Assembly: GCA_035509615.1 (NCBI GenBank)
Contig: DATJLK010000162.1
Coordinates: 1-6,603, forward strand
Direction of reading: 5' to 3'
Source: AP-15 sp035509615
GTDB lineage: Bacteria; Pseudomonadota; Alphaproteobacteria; ATCC43930; CGMCC-115725
Length of the DNA: 6,603 bases
Shown: positions 1 through 6,208 of the stretch, one piece after another
Layout of the letters: each line of letters starts with the position of its first letter
Numbering within the stretch: position 1 is the first letter of the stretch
The notes under the pieces: model-generated
Told to the model about the DNA's origin: nothing
The model's database searches: none
What the model saw: only the letters and a program-made list of their open reading frames with translations
Program-made: the position numbers and the translations under genes

Positions 1-277
1 AGACGCTCATATGCGGATAGAGCGCGTAGTTTTGGAACACCATCGCGATGTCGCGATCCATCGGCGGCAGATCGTTAATAACCTTGTCGTCGATCAGGAT
101 GCGCCCCGACGAGATCGACTCGAGCCCCGCCACCATTCGCAGCGTCGTGGTCTTGCCGCAGCCCGATGGCCCGACCAGCACGATGAATTCCTTGTCGTGG
201 ATCGACAAATTGACGTCGCGCACGGCGTAGACTTCGTCGAAATTCTTGTTCAGGCCCTGCAGGGCGACTTCGGCCAT
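1..277 (-). CDS. ABC transporter ATP-binding protein, MalK/UgpC type (partial, runs off left edge)
   Basis: The first 92 codons of the ATPase that powers the sugar importer encoded to its right; the gene continues beyond position 1. I translated it from the ATG at 277-275. The start is preceded by a weak purine-rich ribosome site (GAAGAGAG, 4 nt before the ATG). Visible motifs are an A-loop tyrosine at residue 17, a Walker A P-loop GPSGCGKT at residues 36-43, and the Q-loop in MVFQNYALYPH at about 79-89. That last stretch is typical of the carbohydrate (CUT1) subfamily of importer ATPases. The ABC signature, Walker B, H-loop and C-terminal regulatory domain lie outside the window. The protein should sit on the cytoplasmic face of the membrane and bind the EAA loops of the two permeases. 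Family assignment is secure. The transported substrate is not determinable. Confidence 0.93.
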   Translation of the reverse strand, partial: MAEVALQGLNKNFDEVYAVRDVNLSIHDKEFIVLVGPSGCGKTTTLRMVAGLESISSGRILIDDKVINDLPPMDRDIAMVFQNYALYPHMSV

Positions 278-466
278 TATACTCTCTTCGACAATTTCCG
301 CGGTGGTGGTTTGCCGCTCTCGAGTTTTCTCACAATTCGAGAGGTCATTGCGAGGGCGCGTCGCGCGACGATGCAATCTCGACGAAAACGGCCACCGCAA
401 TAACAGTGCTCTGCTGCGCTCGCAATGCCATCTCCATTGGCTGGTCCATCCGGGGCAACGATCTGT
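278..466. other. Intergenic region inside the ABC operon
   Basis: This 189-nt gap separates the second permease from the ATPase, whereas the two permeases are only 3 nt apart. It holds a dispersed-repeat-like palindrome (described separately). It also holds a second small inverted repeat, CTCTCGA at 317-323 and TCGAGAG at 337-343, with a 13-nt loop. Neither is followed by a T-run on the minus strand, so I see no Rho-independent terminator. No convincing coding sequence was found here. Confidence 0.6.
343..429. repeat. Degenerate dispersed palindromic repeat (REP-like, 'cattgcgag' family)
   Basis: The outer arms CATTGCGAG (346-354) and CTCGCAATG (419-427) are 9-bp perfect inverted repeats. 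They extend by two more pairs (343-344 with 428-429) if T345 is bulged. Inside the left arm are the self-complementary GTCGCGCGAC (360-369) and an inner ATTGC/GCAAT pair (347-351, 373-377). From general knowledge, repeats with such ends ('cattgcgag...', 'gcaatc', '...ctcgcaatgac') are abundant between genes in Bradyrhizobium and Rhodopseudomonas. In the transcribed minus strand it would form a long imperfect stem between the permease and ATPase messages. The arm matches are seen directly; membership of the dispersed family is from memory and would need a genome search. Confidence 0.6.
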
Positions 467-1318
467 CTAACCCTTGACCGAGCCGGTCACGCTGGCGACG
501 TAGTGCTCGACAAAGAACGAATAGACAAACGCGACCGGGATCGACCCGAGCAAGGCGCCGGCCATCAGTTCACCCCAGTAAAACACGTCGCCCCGGATCA
601 GCTCAGAGGTCACGCCGACCGGCACGGTTTTTTGCTCGGGCGAGGACAGAAAGACCAGCGCATAAAGGAACTCGTTCCACGACAGGGTGAAAGCAAATAT
701 GCCGGCTGACAAAATCCCCGGAAGCGCAATCGGGAAGATGATGAACAGCATCGCCTTCCAGCGCGTCGCGCCATCGATGCGGGCGCATTCCTCCAATTCC
801 TTGGGGATGGATTTGAAATAGCCCATCATCAGCCAAGTACAAAACGGGATCAGAAAGGTTGGGTAGGTCAGGATCAGCGCCCATGGCGAGTCGCCAAGGC
901 GAAAGTTGCGAATGATGTCGGCGAGCGGGATAAACAGCAGGGTCTGCGGCACCAGATAGGTGATAAAGATCCCGGTGCCAAGCGCACCGGCAAACGGAAA
1001 CTTCAGACGCGACAGGGCGTACCCGGCCAACAGCCCGCAGAACAGCGAAATCGCGGTCGCCGACAAGGCGATGATCATCGTGTTCAACAGCCAGGTCGTA
1101 AACAGGGTCTGGGTTAAGAGATCAGTGATGTGCTGGAGCGTCGGATGCGTCGTCCAGAATGGAGCGTAATTCGGCGCGTTCCACGGCCGGTAGAGTTCGC
1201 TGTCCGGCCGGATGGTGGTGATCACCATCCAGTAGAACGGGAACAGGAGCCCGACAATAAACGCGGTTAGCGGGATGTAAAAGAACACCCAACGTCGCCA
1301 CAGGGCACCTTCGATCAT
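467..1318 (-). CDS. Carbohydrate ABC transporter permease, MalG/UgpE type
   Basis: An inner-membrane permease of 283 residues, the usual size for MalG/UgpE-type subunits. A hydrophobic segment starts at about residue 11, and further membrane segments lie near 76-100, 112-133, 145-166, 196-215 and 250-270. The cytoplasmic EAA loop that contacts the ATPase is at about 176-200 (EECARIDGATRWKAM..., then IALPG), with the conserved DG at 182-183 and G201. The family's typical SWNEF follows the loop. The gene starts 3 nt after the stop of the preceding permease (TGA-gcc-ATG) and has no strong ribosome site of its own, so translational coupling is likely. It should pair with the MalF-type subunit to form the membrane channel. 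The family is secure; the substrate is unknown. Confidence 0.95.
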   Translation of the reverse strand: MIEGALWRRWVFFYIPLTAFIVGLLFPFYWMVITTIRPDSELYRPWNAPNYAPFWTTHPTLQHITDLLTQTLFTTWLLNTMIIALSATAISLFCGLLAGYALSRLKFPFAGALGTGIFITYLVPQTLLFIPLADIIRNFRLGDSPWALILTYPTFLIPFCTWLMMGYFKSIPKELEECARIDGATRWKAMLFIIFPIALPGILSAGIFAFTLSWNEFLYALVFLSSPEQKTVPVGVTSELIRGDVFYWGELMAGALLGSIPVAFVYSFFVEHYVASVTGSVKG

Positions 1319-1321
1319 GGC

Positions 1322-2263
1322 TCAGTGGGTCTCCGCCCGGCGGATGTAGAACAACTGGACGATGACGACGAGCAGCAGCACCGGGAAGACCGCGAGCGAG
1401 ATTGTCGCCCCCTGGCTCAACAGCCCGGTGCCGATGCCGATCTGATAGGCATAGGTCGCAAATAATTGCGTGGCGTTGGCTGGTCCGCCGCCGGTCAACA
1501 CATAAACGAGCTGGAAATCGGCAAAGGTCTGGATGACCGAAAACAACATGACCACCAACGTGACCGGCAACAGCAACGGCCAGGTCACATGGCGAAAGCG
1601 CTGCCAGGCCCGCGCCCCGTCGATGGCCGCGGCTTCGTGCAATTCGGGGCTGATCGTCTGCAGACCGGCAAGCAGGCTGATTGCGAAAAACGGAACGCCA
1701 CGCCAAACATTGACGATGATCACCGAAATCAGTGCCAGGTCAGGATCGCCCAGCCAGTTGATGCGGTGGTCGATCAGCCCGATCCGGAACAACCCCCAAT
1801 TGATCACGCTGAAGGTCGGATCGAACATCCATTTCCAGGCGAGGGTCGACAACACCGTCGGGATGATGAACGGCAGCAGGATAAAGGCGCGGGTGAACGC
1901 CTTGCCCCTGAAGTTGTTGTTGAGCAATACGGCCAGCCACAAACCGAGGGCGAGTTTTACGACAGTTGCTGCCGCCGTATAGACGCAGGTGTTCCATACC
2001 GCGACGCGAAAGATGCCGTCATGCCAGACATCGATAAAATTCTGCAGCCCGACAAAATGACCCGGCACCCCGACCCTGGTGTCGGTCACCGACAGCATGA
2101 TGCCCTTGACAAACGGGTAGGCGATAAAAAGACCGAGCAGCACCACCGTCGGCAGCAGCAGCAGCATCGCCAGCCAGCGCTCGTCTTCGAGCAACCGGGT
2201 GATGGGTCCGCGCCGCGGGGTGCCGACATAGGCCCGGGAGGTCGAGGCTGCAATCAGCGACAT
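1322..2263 (-). CDS. Carbohydrate ABC transporter permease, MalF/UgpA type
   Basis: An inner-membrane permease of 313 residues, the short UgpA-like form without the large periplasmic loop of E. coli MalF. The first membrane segment is at about residues 30-50 and is followed by the family pattern SVTDTRVG...FVGLQNF (58-76). The EAA loop is at 210-234 (EAAAIDGARAWQRF, then WPLLLP), and the LTGGGPANAT motif typical of the family is at 256-265. The start at 2263 is supported by a strong ribosome site AGGAGG (2274-2269), 5 nt before the ATG. The gene lies 50 nt downstream of the binding-protein gene and 3 nt upstream of the MalG-type gene. It therefore belongs to one operon with them and forms the heterodimeric channel with the latter. 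Confidence 0.95.
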   Translation of the reverse strand: MSLIAASTSRAYVGTPRRGPITRLLEDERWLAMLLLLPTVVLLGLFIAYPFVKGIMLSVTDTRVGVPGHFVGLQNFIDVWHDGIFRVAVWNTCVYTAAATVVKLALGLWLAVLLNNNFRGKAFTRAFILLPFIIPTVLSTLAWKWMFDPTFSVINWGLFRIGLIDHRINWLGDPDLALISVIIVNVWRGVPFFAISLLAGLQTISPELHEAAAIDGARAWQRFRHVTWPLLLPVTLVVMLFSVIQTFADFQLVYVLTGGGPANATQLFATYAYQIGIGTGLLSQGATISLAVFPVLLLVVIVQLFYIRRAETH

Positions 2264-2313
2264 GGCAACCTCCTTTCAGTAGGGTCGAGAGCGGCGAGAA
2301 ATGGCGGCGGGGG

Positions 2314-3633
2314 TCACGTATAGACCTTGACCAGCTCATCATGCGCCCATTTGACCGAGTCCTCGGGTTTCATGCCCTGCACCGCCTTGGCGTACATGTC
2401 GACGATGATGTACTTGGTCTGGACTTCGGCGGCTTTCTGGCTCGGCGGCCCGGCGTAACCCATCAACCGCCCGGCAGCCGGCAGATATTTGAACGGTTCC
2501 ATCACCGGGTCGATATTCCATACCGGGTCGTTCTCCCACACTTTGGTGGCGCCGTCGGTGTAGCCCTGCTGCGAAGTGAACCATTCCTCGAACACTGGCT
2601 TGGTATGGATCCACCGCAGGAAGTCCTCGGCCGCCTTCTTGTTTGGCGAATAGCCCATGACCATGTCGATGAACGGGCCGGGCAGGTTGAAGTGCCCGCC
2701 GGCGCCGGTGCCGAGCGGCGCGTGCAAAATGTCGTCCTTCATCGGCGTGCCCTTGTCGGTCAGATAGGTGTCGGGCCGCTTTTTCGCTTCCAGATAGATC
2801 GAGGCGCCGTTGTTGGTCGCGGCGATGGTGCCGGAAAGAAAGGCGCGGTTGTTGCTCGTATCATCCCAGGCGAGACCGCCCGGATCGCAGCAATCATTCC
2901 AGAAGGCGACAGCGAATTTAACCGACTCGACGGTCTCCTTGCTGTTCAGCGCAACCGTCTTGCCGTCGGCCTCGACCTCCTTGCCGCCCCACGACCATAG
3001 AAAGGGATACCAGAAGCCGGGCGCGTCGCCAAAGGTGTGGCCGAGCGTCTGCCCGATCGGATGGCCGGCGGCCTTCAGTTTCTTGCCGGCGTCGTGCCAT
3101 TGATCCCAGGTCACCGGGAATTTTGGATAGCCGGCCTCGGCCAGCCAGGATTTACGATAGCAGACGAGCCCGCCACCGACCGCCCAGGGTACGCCGATCC
3201 ATTTGCCCTGATAAGTGCCGACACTCTTGCAGATATCGTAATAGCCGCCTTGCTGCTTGCCGATCTCCTCGGCGACGTCGCTGACATCTGCCAGGCTGGT
3301 GGCGTAGAGCTGCGGCCAGTTGTTAAGCGCCATGATGATGTCCGGACCGCTGCCGGACTGGATCGATGAGGTGACGCGCGCCTGGATGTCGTTGGCGTTG
3401 ATCGTCTCGAACTGGATCTTGATGCCGAGGGTCTTCTCTGCCTCGGGCAGGATCTTGTTGCGCAGCAGCTGATCGGAGGCGGGCACGAAATCGGACCAGC
3501 GGACCCAATGCAGGCTCGTTCCCTGAGCAAAAGCCGGCGCGCGCCCGGCGGCAAGGATGCCGGCCAGACCACCCGAGGCGGCCATCGCGGCGCCGGACAG
3601 CTGCAACAGCCTGCGCCGATCGATACGAGCCAT
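2314..3633 (-). CDS. Family-1 extracellular solute-binding protein with Tat-type signal peptide
   Basis: Periplasmic substrate receptor of the importer, 439 residues, the usual size for MalE/UgpB-like sugar-binding proteins. The N-terminus has a twin-arginine-like motif (D-R-R-R-L-L-Q at 5-11), an Ala/Gly-rich hydrophobic stretch at 12-30, and a probable cleavage after AFA at 36. Family marks include SGSGPDII (93-100), the GKWIGVPW segment (143-150), YRKSWLAEAG (159-168) with TWDQW (175-179), and NNRAFLSGTIA (261-271). Many tryptophans and tyrosines fit carbohydrate stacking, which is inference. The start at 3633 has a G-rich ribosome site (GGGGGG, 3646-3641) 7 nt upstream. It is the first gene of the operon, transcribed from the divergent region to its right. 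A glycerol-phosphate, oligosaccharide or polyol ligand are all possible. Confidence 0.94.
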   Translation of the reverse strand: MARIDRRRLLQLSGAAMAASGGLAGILAAGRAPAFAQGTSLHWVRWSDFVPASDQLLRNKILPEAEKTLGIKIQFETINANDIQARVTSSIQSGSGPDIIMALNNWPQLYATSLADVSDVAEEIGKQQGGYYDICKSVGTYQGKWIGVPWAVGGGLVCYRKSWLAEAGYPKFPVTWDQWHDAGKKLKAAGHPIGQTLGHTFGDAPGFWYPFLWSWGGKEVEADGKTVALNSKETVESVKFAVAFWNDCCDPGGLAWDDTSNNRAFLSGTIAATNNGASIYLEAKKRPDTYLTDKGTPMKDDILHAPLGTGAGGHFNLPGPFIDMVMGYSPNKKAAEDFLRWIHTKPVFEEWFTSQQGYTDGATKVWENDPVWNIDPVMEPFKYLPAAGRLMGYAGPPSQKAAEVQTKYIIVDMYAKAVQGMKPEDSVKWAHDELVKVYT

Positions 3634-3792
3634 TCGCGTTCCCCCCTGACGATCGATTCTAGCTTGCTGCGATGGTGTTTAGAGCCAACCGCGGCGCGCC
3701 GCAAGGCGGTTTGCCGGCAATCGGCTTGTCGGCGCGGCGCTGGTGCGATAAGGGTCGGGCGCGCGACAAGCTGACATCAAACGGAGGGGCGA
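3634..3792. promoter_or_regulatory. Divergent control region between importer operon and FMN reductase gene
   Basis: A 159-nt region lies between two outward-facing genes and should contain both promoters. It is rich in symmetric sequence: a 12-bp perfect palindrome GCGGCGCGCCGC at 3691-3702, a 10-bp perfect palindrome TTGCCGGCAA at 3711-3720, and a flanking AACCGC (3687-3692)/GCGGTT (3706-3711) pair. A long inverted repeat at 3724-3771 is listed separately. Promoter hexamers are poor: TTGTCG (3726-3731) with GATAAG (3747-3752) on the plus strand has a short 15-nt spacer, and on the minus strand only an isolated TAGAAT near 3656-3661 is visible. Regulator binding here is inference. No regulator gene is in the window. 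Confidence 0.5.
3724..3771. repeat. Long inverted repeat upstream of the FMN reductase gene
   Basis: Left arm GCTTGTCG (3724-3731) is the exact reverse complement of CGACAAGC (3764-3771). After a single bulged G (3732) the pairing continues for 4 more pairs (CGCG 3733-3736 with CGCG 3760-3763), giving 12 pairs around a 23-nt centre. The right arm ends 21 nt before the ATG at 3793, just upstream of its ribosome site (GGAGGGG, 3783-3789). It could be a pair of operator half-sites or a leader hairpin. There is no T-run after it in either direction, so a terminator is unlikely. Confidence 0.55.
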
Positions 3793-4362
3793 ATGAGCGG
3801 GGTCAAGGGAATCACCGTCCTCGGCATCTGCGGCAGCCTGCGCACGGCCTCGTTTAATATGGCGGCATTGCGGACTGCGCTCGAATTGCGACCGTCGGGA
3901 ATGACAATCGAAATCGCCGATATTTCGACTATTCCGCTCTATAACGAGGATGTCCGGGCCCAGGGATTTCCACCCGCTGTCGAAACCTTGCGGCGACAAA
4001 TCAAGGCCGCCGATGCACTGCTGTTTGCCTGCCCCGAATACAATTATTCGATGTCGGGAGTGTTGAAAAACGCGATCGACTGGGCGTCGCGTCCGCCCGA
4101 TCAGCCTTTCGCCGGCAAGCCGGCGGCGATCATCGGCGCCGCGGCAGGGATGGCGGGAAGCGCACGCGCACAAGGCGACCTGCGCCGCAGCTGTGTCTTT
4201 CTCGACATGCATCCGATCAACAAGCCCGAAGTGCTGATCGGGCAGGCGCAGACCAAGTTCGACGCCGCGGGCCGGCTCACCGATGAGTTGGCGCGGGGAT
4301 TTATCCGCGACATGCTGGTGGCGCTCGACAGCTGGACCCGACTGATCGGCCGCAAGAGCTGA
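3793..4362 (+). CDS. NAD(P)H-dependent FMN reductase (flavodoxin-like fold, ChrR/SsuE-type family)
   Basis: A cytoplasmic flavin reductase/quinone reductase-like protein of 189 residues, matching the usual length of the FMN_red family. The FMN phosphate-binding loop is GSLRTASFN at 14-22. The isoalloxazine-contacting motif is PEYNYSMSGVLKNAIDW at 81-97, and a Gly/Ala-rich segment (GAAAGMAGS, 115-123) corresponds to the family's third flavin-contact loop. Family members use NAD(P)H to reduce FMN or quinones; the precise acceptor cannot be predicted. The start at 3793 is supported by GGAGGGG ending 3 nt before the ATG. It is the first plus-strand gene from the divergent region and lies 34 nt before a dehydrogenase gene, so the two are probably cotranscribed. 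Its role may be redox support or quinone detoxification next to the sugar module, which is speculative. Confidence 0.93.
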   Translation: MSGVKGITVLGICGSLRTASFNMAALRTALELRPSGMTIEIADISTIPLYNEDVRAQGFPPAVETLRRQIKAADALLFACPEYNYSMSGVLKNAIDWASRPPDQPFAGKPAAIIGAAAGMAGSARAQGDLRRSCVFLDMHPINKPEVLIGQAQTKFDAAGRLTDELARGFIRDMLVALDSWTRLIGRKS

Positions 4363-4384
4363 AGTGGAGCGGCCGACCGGTCAC

Positions 4385-4390
4385 AGGAGG
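4385..4390 (+). promoter_or_regulatory. Ribosome binding site deciding the dehydrogenase start
   Basis: AGGAGG lies 6 nt before the ATG at 4397. The same frame also opens earlier at a GTG (4364) overlapping the end of the preceding gene, but that would add 11 residues unrelated to the family's N-terminus and has no comparable site. Confidence 0.8.
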
Positions 4391-4396
4391 AAACCG

Positions 4397-5203
4397 ATGG
4401 ACCTCGACTTCACCGGCAAGGTTGCCGTGATCACTGGTGCGGGCAACGGGATCGGCCGTGCCGCAGCTCTTGCCTTTGGCCAGAGCGGCGCCAAGGTCGT
4501 CGTCGTCGACCGCGATGCAGCGGCCGGCGAGGCGACGGCTGGGATCATCCGCCGGCAGAATGGCGACGCCCGCTTTGTCGCTGCCGATGTGACCAGATCG
4601 ACCGATGTGCAGAACTATGTCAAATCGGCGCTGGAGGCTTACGGGGCGATCGATTGCTTTTTCAACAACGCTGGCGTCGAAGGCAAATGGGCATATACCG
4701 CTGAATACGACGAAGACATGTTTGACACGGTGATCGGGATCAATGTCAAAGGGGTCTTCCTCGGTCTGCGCCATGTCCTACCGGTCATGATCAGCCAAAA
4801 GCGGGGGGCGATCGTCAATACCGCCTCGGTGGCCGGGCTGGTGGCGACTCCGGGCATGCCGGCCTATGTCGCCTCAAAGCATGCGGTGATCGGGCTGACC
4901 AAGACGGCCGCCGGCGAGGTTGCCCGCCAAGGCATCCGTGTCAACGCTGTCTGCCCCGGGCCGGTCGATACGCGGATGATCCACTCACTCGAAGCACAGC
5001 TGAACCCGGCCGATCCAGGCAGTGTCAGCCGGCGCTACCAGTCGGCCATCCCGATCGGCCGTTACGTGACCTGCGAGGAGATTGCCCACACCGTGCTGTT
5101 TCTGTGCTCCGATCTCGCCGCCGCGATTACCGGTGCCCAATATGTTGTTGATGGCGGCCGCACCGCTGTCGGCGGCGCCGTCACGCAGGCAATGCAAAAC
5201 TGA
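4397..5203 (+). CDS. Short-chain dehydrogenase/reductase (classical SDR), probably NAD-dependent
   Basis: A cytoplasmic oxidoreductase of 268 residues, typical of classical SDRs. The Rossmann nucleotide loop is TGAGNGIG at 13-20. An aspartate closes the second strand (VVVVD, D38), which in this family favours NAD(H) over NADP(H). Further marks are the AADV adenine contact at 62-65, NNAG at 90-93, the helix-4 asparagine N116, and the catalytic triad S144, Y157 and K161 in the YVASK motif. The PGPV segment is at 187-190. The C-terminus has the usual ITGAQYVVDGG (244-254), followed by a short Ala/Gly-rich tail. The substrate is an alcohol or ketone and not readable from sequence. Relatives include glucose 1-dehydrogenase-like and polyol dehydrogenase-like enzymes, and the sugar importer next door makes a sugar or polyol plausible (inference). 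All catalytic residues are intact. Confidence 0.94.
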   Translation: MDLDFTGKVAVITGAGNGIGRAAALAFGQSGAKVVVVDRDAAAGEATAGIIRRQNGDARFVAADVTRSTDVQNYVKSALEAYGAIDCFFNNAGVEGKWAYTAEYDEDMFDTVIGINVKGVFLGLRHVLPVMISQKRGAIVNTASVAGLVATPGMPAYVASKHAVIGLTKTAAGEVARQGIRVNAVCPGPVDTRMIHSLEAQLNPADPGSVSRRYQSAIPIGRYVTCEEIAHTVLFLCSDLAAAITGAQYVVDGGRTAVGGAVTQAMQN

Positions 5204-5299
5204 GTAATCGCACCCGCGACGCTCTGGAAGCGGGCTGGAGGCTGGGCTATCCTTTGGAGCGATGCGGCGGGCACGCATGGCTGCCGCAAAAGGGGAAAG

Positions 5300-6169
5300 A
5301 TGAGCGACCTGCGCACCCTGGCGATCGATATCGGCGGCAGCGGGATCAAAGCCGCTTTGCTCGACGAAAACGGCCATGTCGTCAGCGACCGGGAGCGCGT
5401 GCCGACCCCGGCCAGGCCGATCGCCCCGGACGCATTGCTGCATGCGATCGACGAGGCCATCGCACCGCTTGGTGCCTTCGACCGTGCCTCGGTCGGTTTT
5501 CCCGGCTATGTGCGGGACGGCCGGGTGGTGACCGCACCCAATCTCGGCACCGAGACATTGGGCGGCTTTGACCTGCAACAGGCGCTGAGCGACCATTGGG
5601 GCAAGCCCGTCCGGGTTCTGAACGACGCCGATGTCCAGGGTTTTGGTGCGATCACCGGCGAGGGCATCGAGATGATCCTGACCCTGGGGACCGGCGCCGG
5701 CACTGCGATCTTTCGCGATGGCGAGGTCATGCCGCATCTCGAACTGGCCCATCATCCGATCAGCGGCAAGAAAACCTATGATGAATATGTTGGCAACAAC
5801 GCCCGCCGAAAGAAAGGCAAGAAAGCATGGAACAAGCGGGTCGCCAAGGTAATCGATGTACTGCGCGTCGTCGTCCGCTTTGACCATCTCTATATCGGCG
5901 GCGGCAATGCCAAGGATGTGAATTTTCCGCTGCCGCATGACGTATCGGTCGTACCAAACACCGATGGACTGACCGGCGGGATCGAGCTGTGGCGCGAGAT
6001 GCCGGTACATATCGCTGCCGGCACTGGTGCCGTGAGCGTGCCTGCTGGCGAGACCACCGCGCCGCCGCTCGATCCGGCCGCGGGCCGCAACCGTTCCGAT
6101 GATGCGCCTCACTCCGACGATCTTTCTCCGCGTCACGAAGCGCCGCCGTCCGGCGAAACACTCGCCTAG
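5300..6169 (+). CDS. ROK-family sugar kinase resembling polyphosphate glucokinase
   Basis: A predicted cytoplasmic hexose kinase of 289 residues. The N-terminal phosphate-binding motif is DIGGSGIK (10-17), the same form as in actinobacterial polyphosphate/ATP glucokinases. The catalytic aspartate is D109 in LNDAD (107-111), the second nucleotide loop is TLGTGAGTA (128-136), and the adenosine-side GGG is at 200-202. The sugar-contact motif E-x-G-H appears as E-L-A-H (148-151). The cysteine cluster that binds zinc in many ROK glucokinases and repressors is absent, as in polyphosphate glucokinases, and there is no DNA-binding domain. A cluster of basic residues at 169-180 (RRKKGKK...NKR) could contact polyphosphate (inference). 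The last ~50 residues are Pro/Ser/Asp-rich and probably disordered. The start has AGGGG 4 nt upstream. It lies 96 nt after the dehydrogenase; cotranscription is possible but not shown. Glucose with ATP or polyphosphate is the likeliest reaction. Confidence 0.85.
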   Translation: MSDLRTLAIDIGGSGIKAALLDENGHVVSDRERVPTPARPIAPDALLHAIDEAIAPLGAFDRASVGFPGYVRDGRVVTAPNLGTETLGGFDLQQALSDHWGKPVRVLNDADVQGFGAITGEGIEMILTLGTGAGTAIFRDGEVMPHLELAHHPISGKKTYDEYVGNNARRKKGKKAWNKRVAKVIDVLRVVVRFDHLYIGGGNAKDVNFPLPHDVSVVPNTDGLTGGIELWREMPVHIAAGTGAVSVPAGETTAPPLDPAAGRNRSDDAPHSDDLSPRHEAPPSGETLA

Positions 6170-6208
6170 CGCCGATCCTCCATCCCCGCTTACATCGAGA
6201 GGCGCGTG

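Noticed and set aside
317..343. Inverted repeat CTCTCGA/TCGAGAG as a terminator
   Set aside because: Only 7 pairs with a 13-nt AT-rich loop and no T-run on either side; at best part of the local repeat structure.
1466..2323. A 285-codon plus-strand frame opposite the MalF-type permease
   Set aside because: The product is rich in Gln, Arg and His with no domain. The opposite strand has the EAA loop and membrane segments, so this is a shadow frame.
2341..3000. A 219-codon plus-strand frame opposite the solute-binding protein
   Set aside because: Antisense shadow, with no supporting ribosome site or motif.
3726..3752. TTGTCG/GATAAG as the plus-strand promoter
   Set aside because: Only 4 of 6 matches in each hexamer with a 15-nt spacer; too weak to list as a promoter on its own.
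3679..4212. A minus-strand frame spanning the divergent region and part of the FMN reductase gene
   Set aside because: It conflicts with the flavin-binding motifs of the plus-strand gene and has no recognisable product.
4364..4396. Upstream GTG start for the dehydrogenase
   Set aside because: The ATG at 4397 has AGGAGG at ideal spacing and gives the standard SDR N-terminus.
5263..5288. Possible hairpin TGCGGC/GCCGCA just before the kinase ribosome site
   Set aside because: Six pairs with a 14-nt loop are common by chance in GC-rich DNA, and nothing links it to a known leader or riboswitch.
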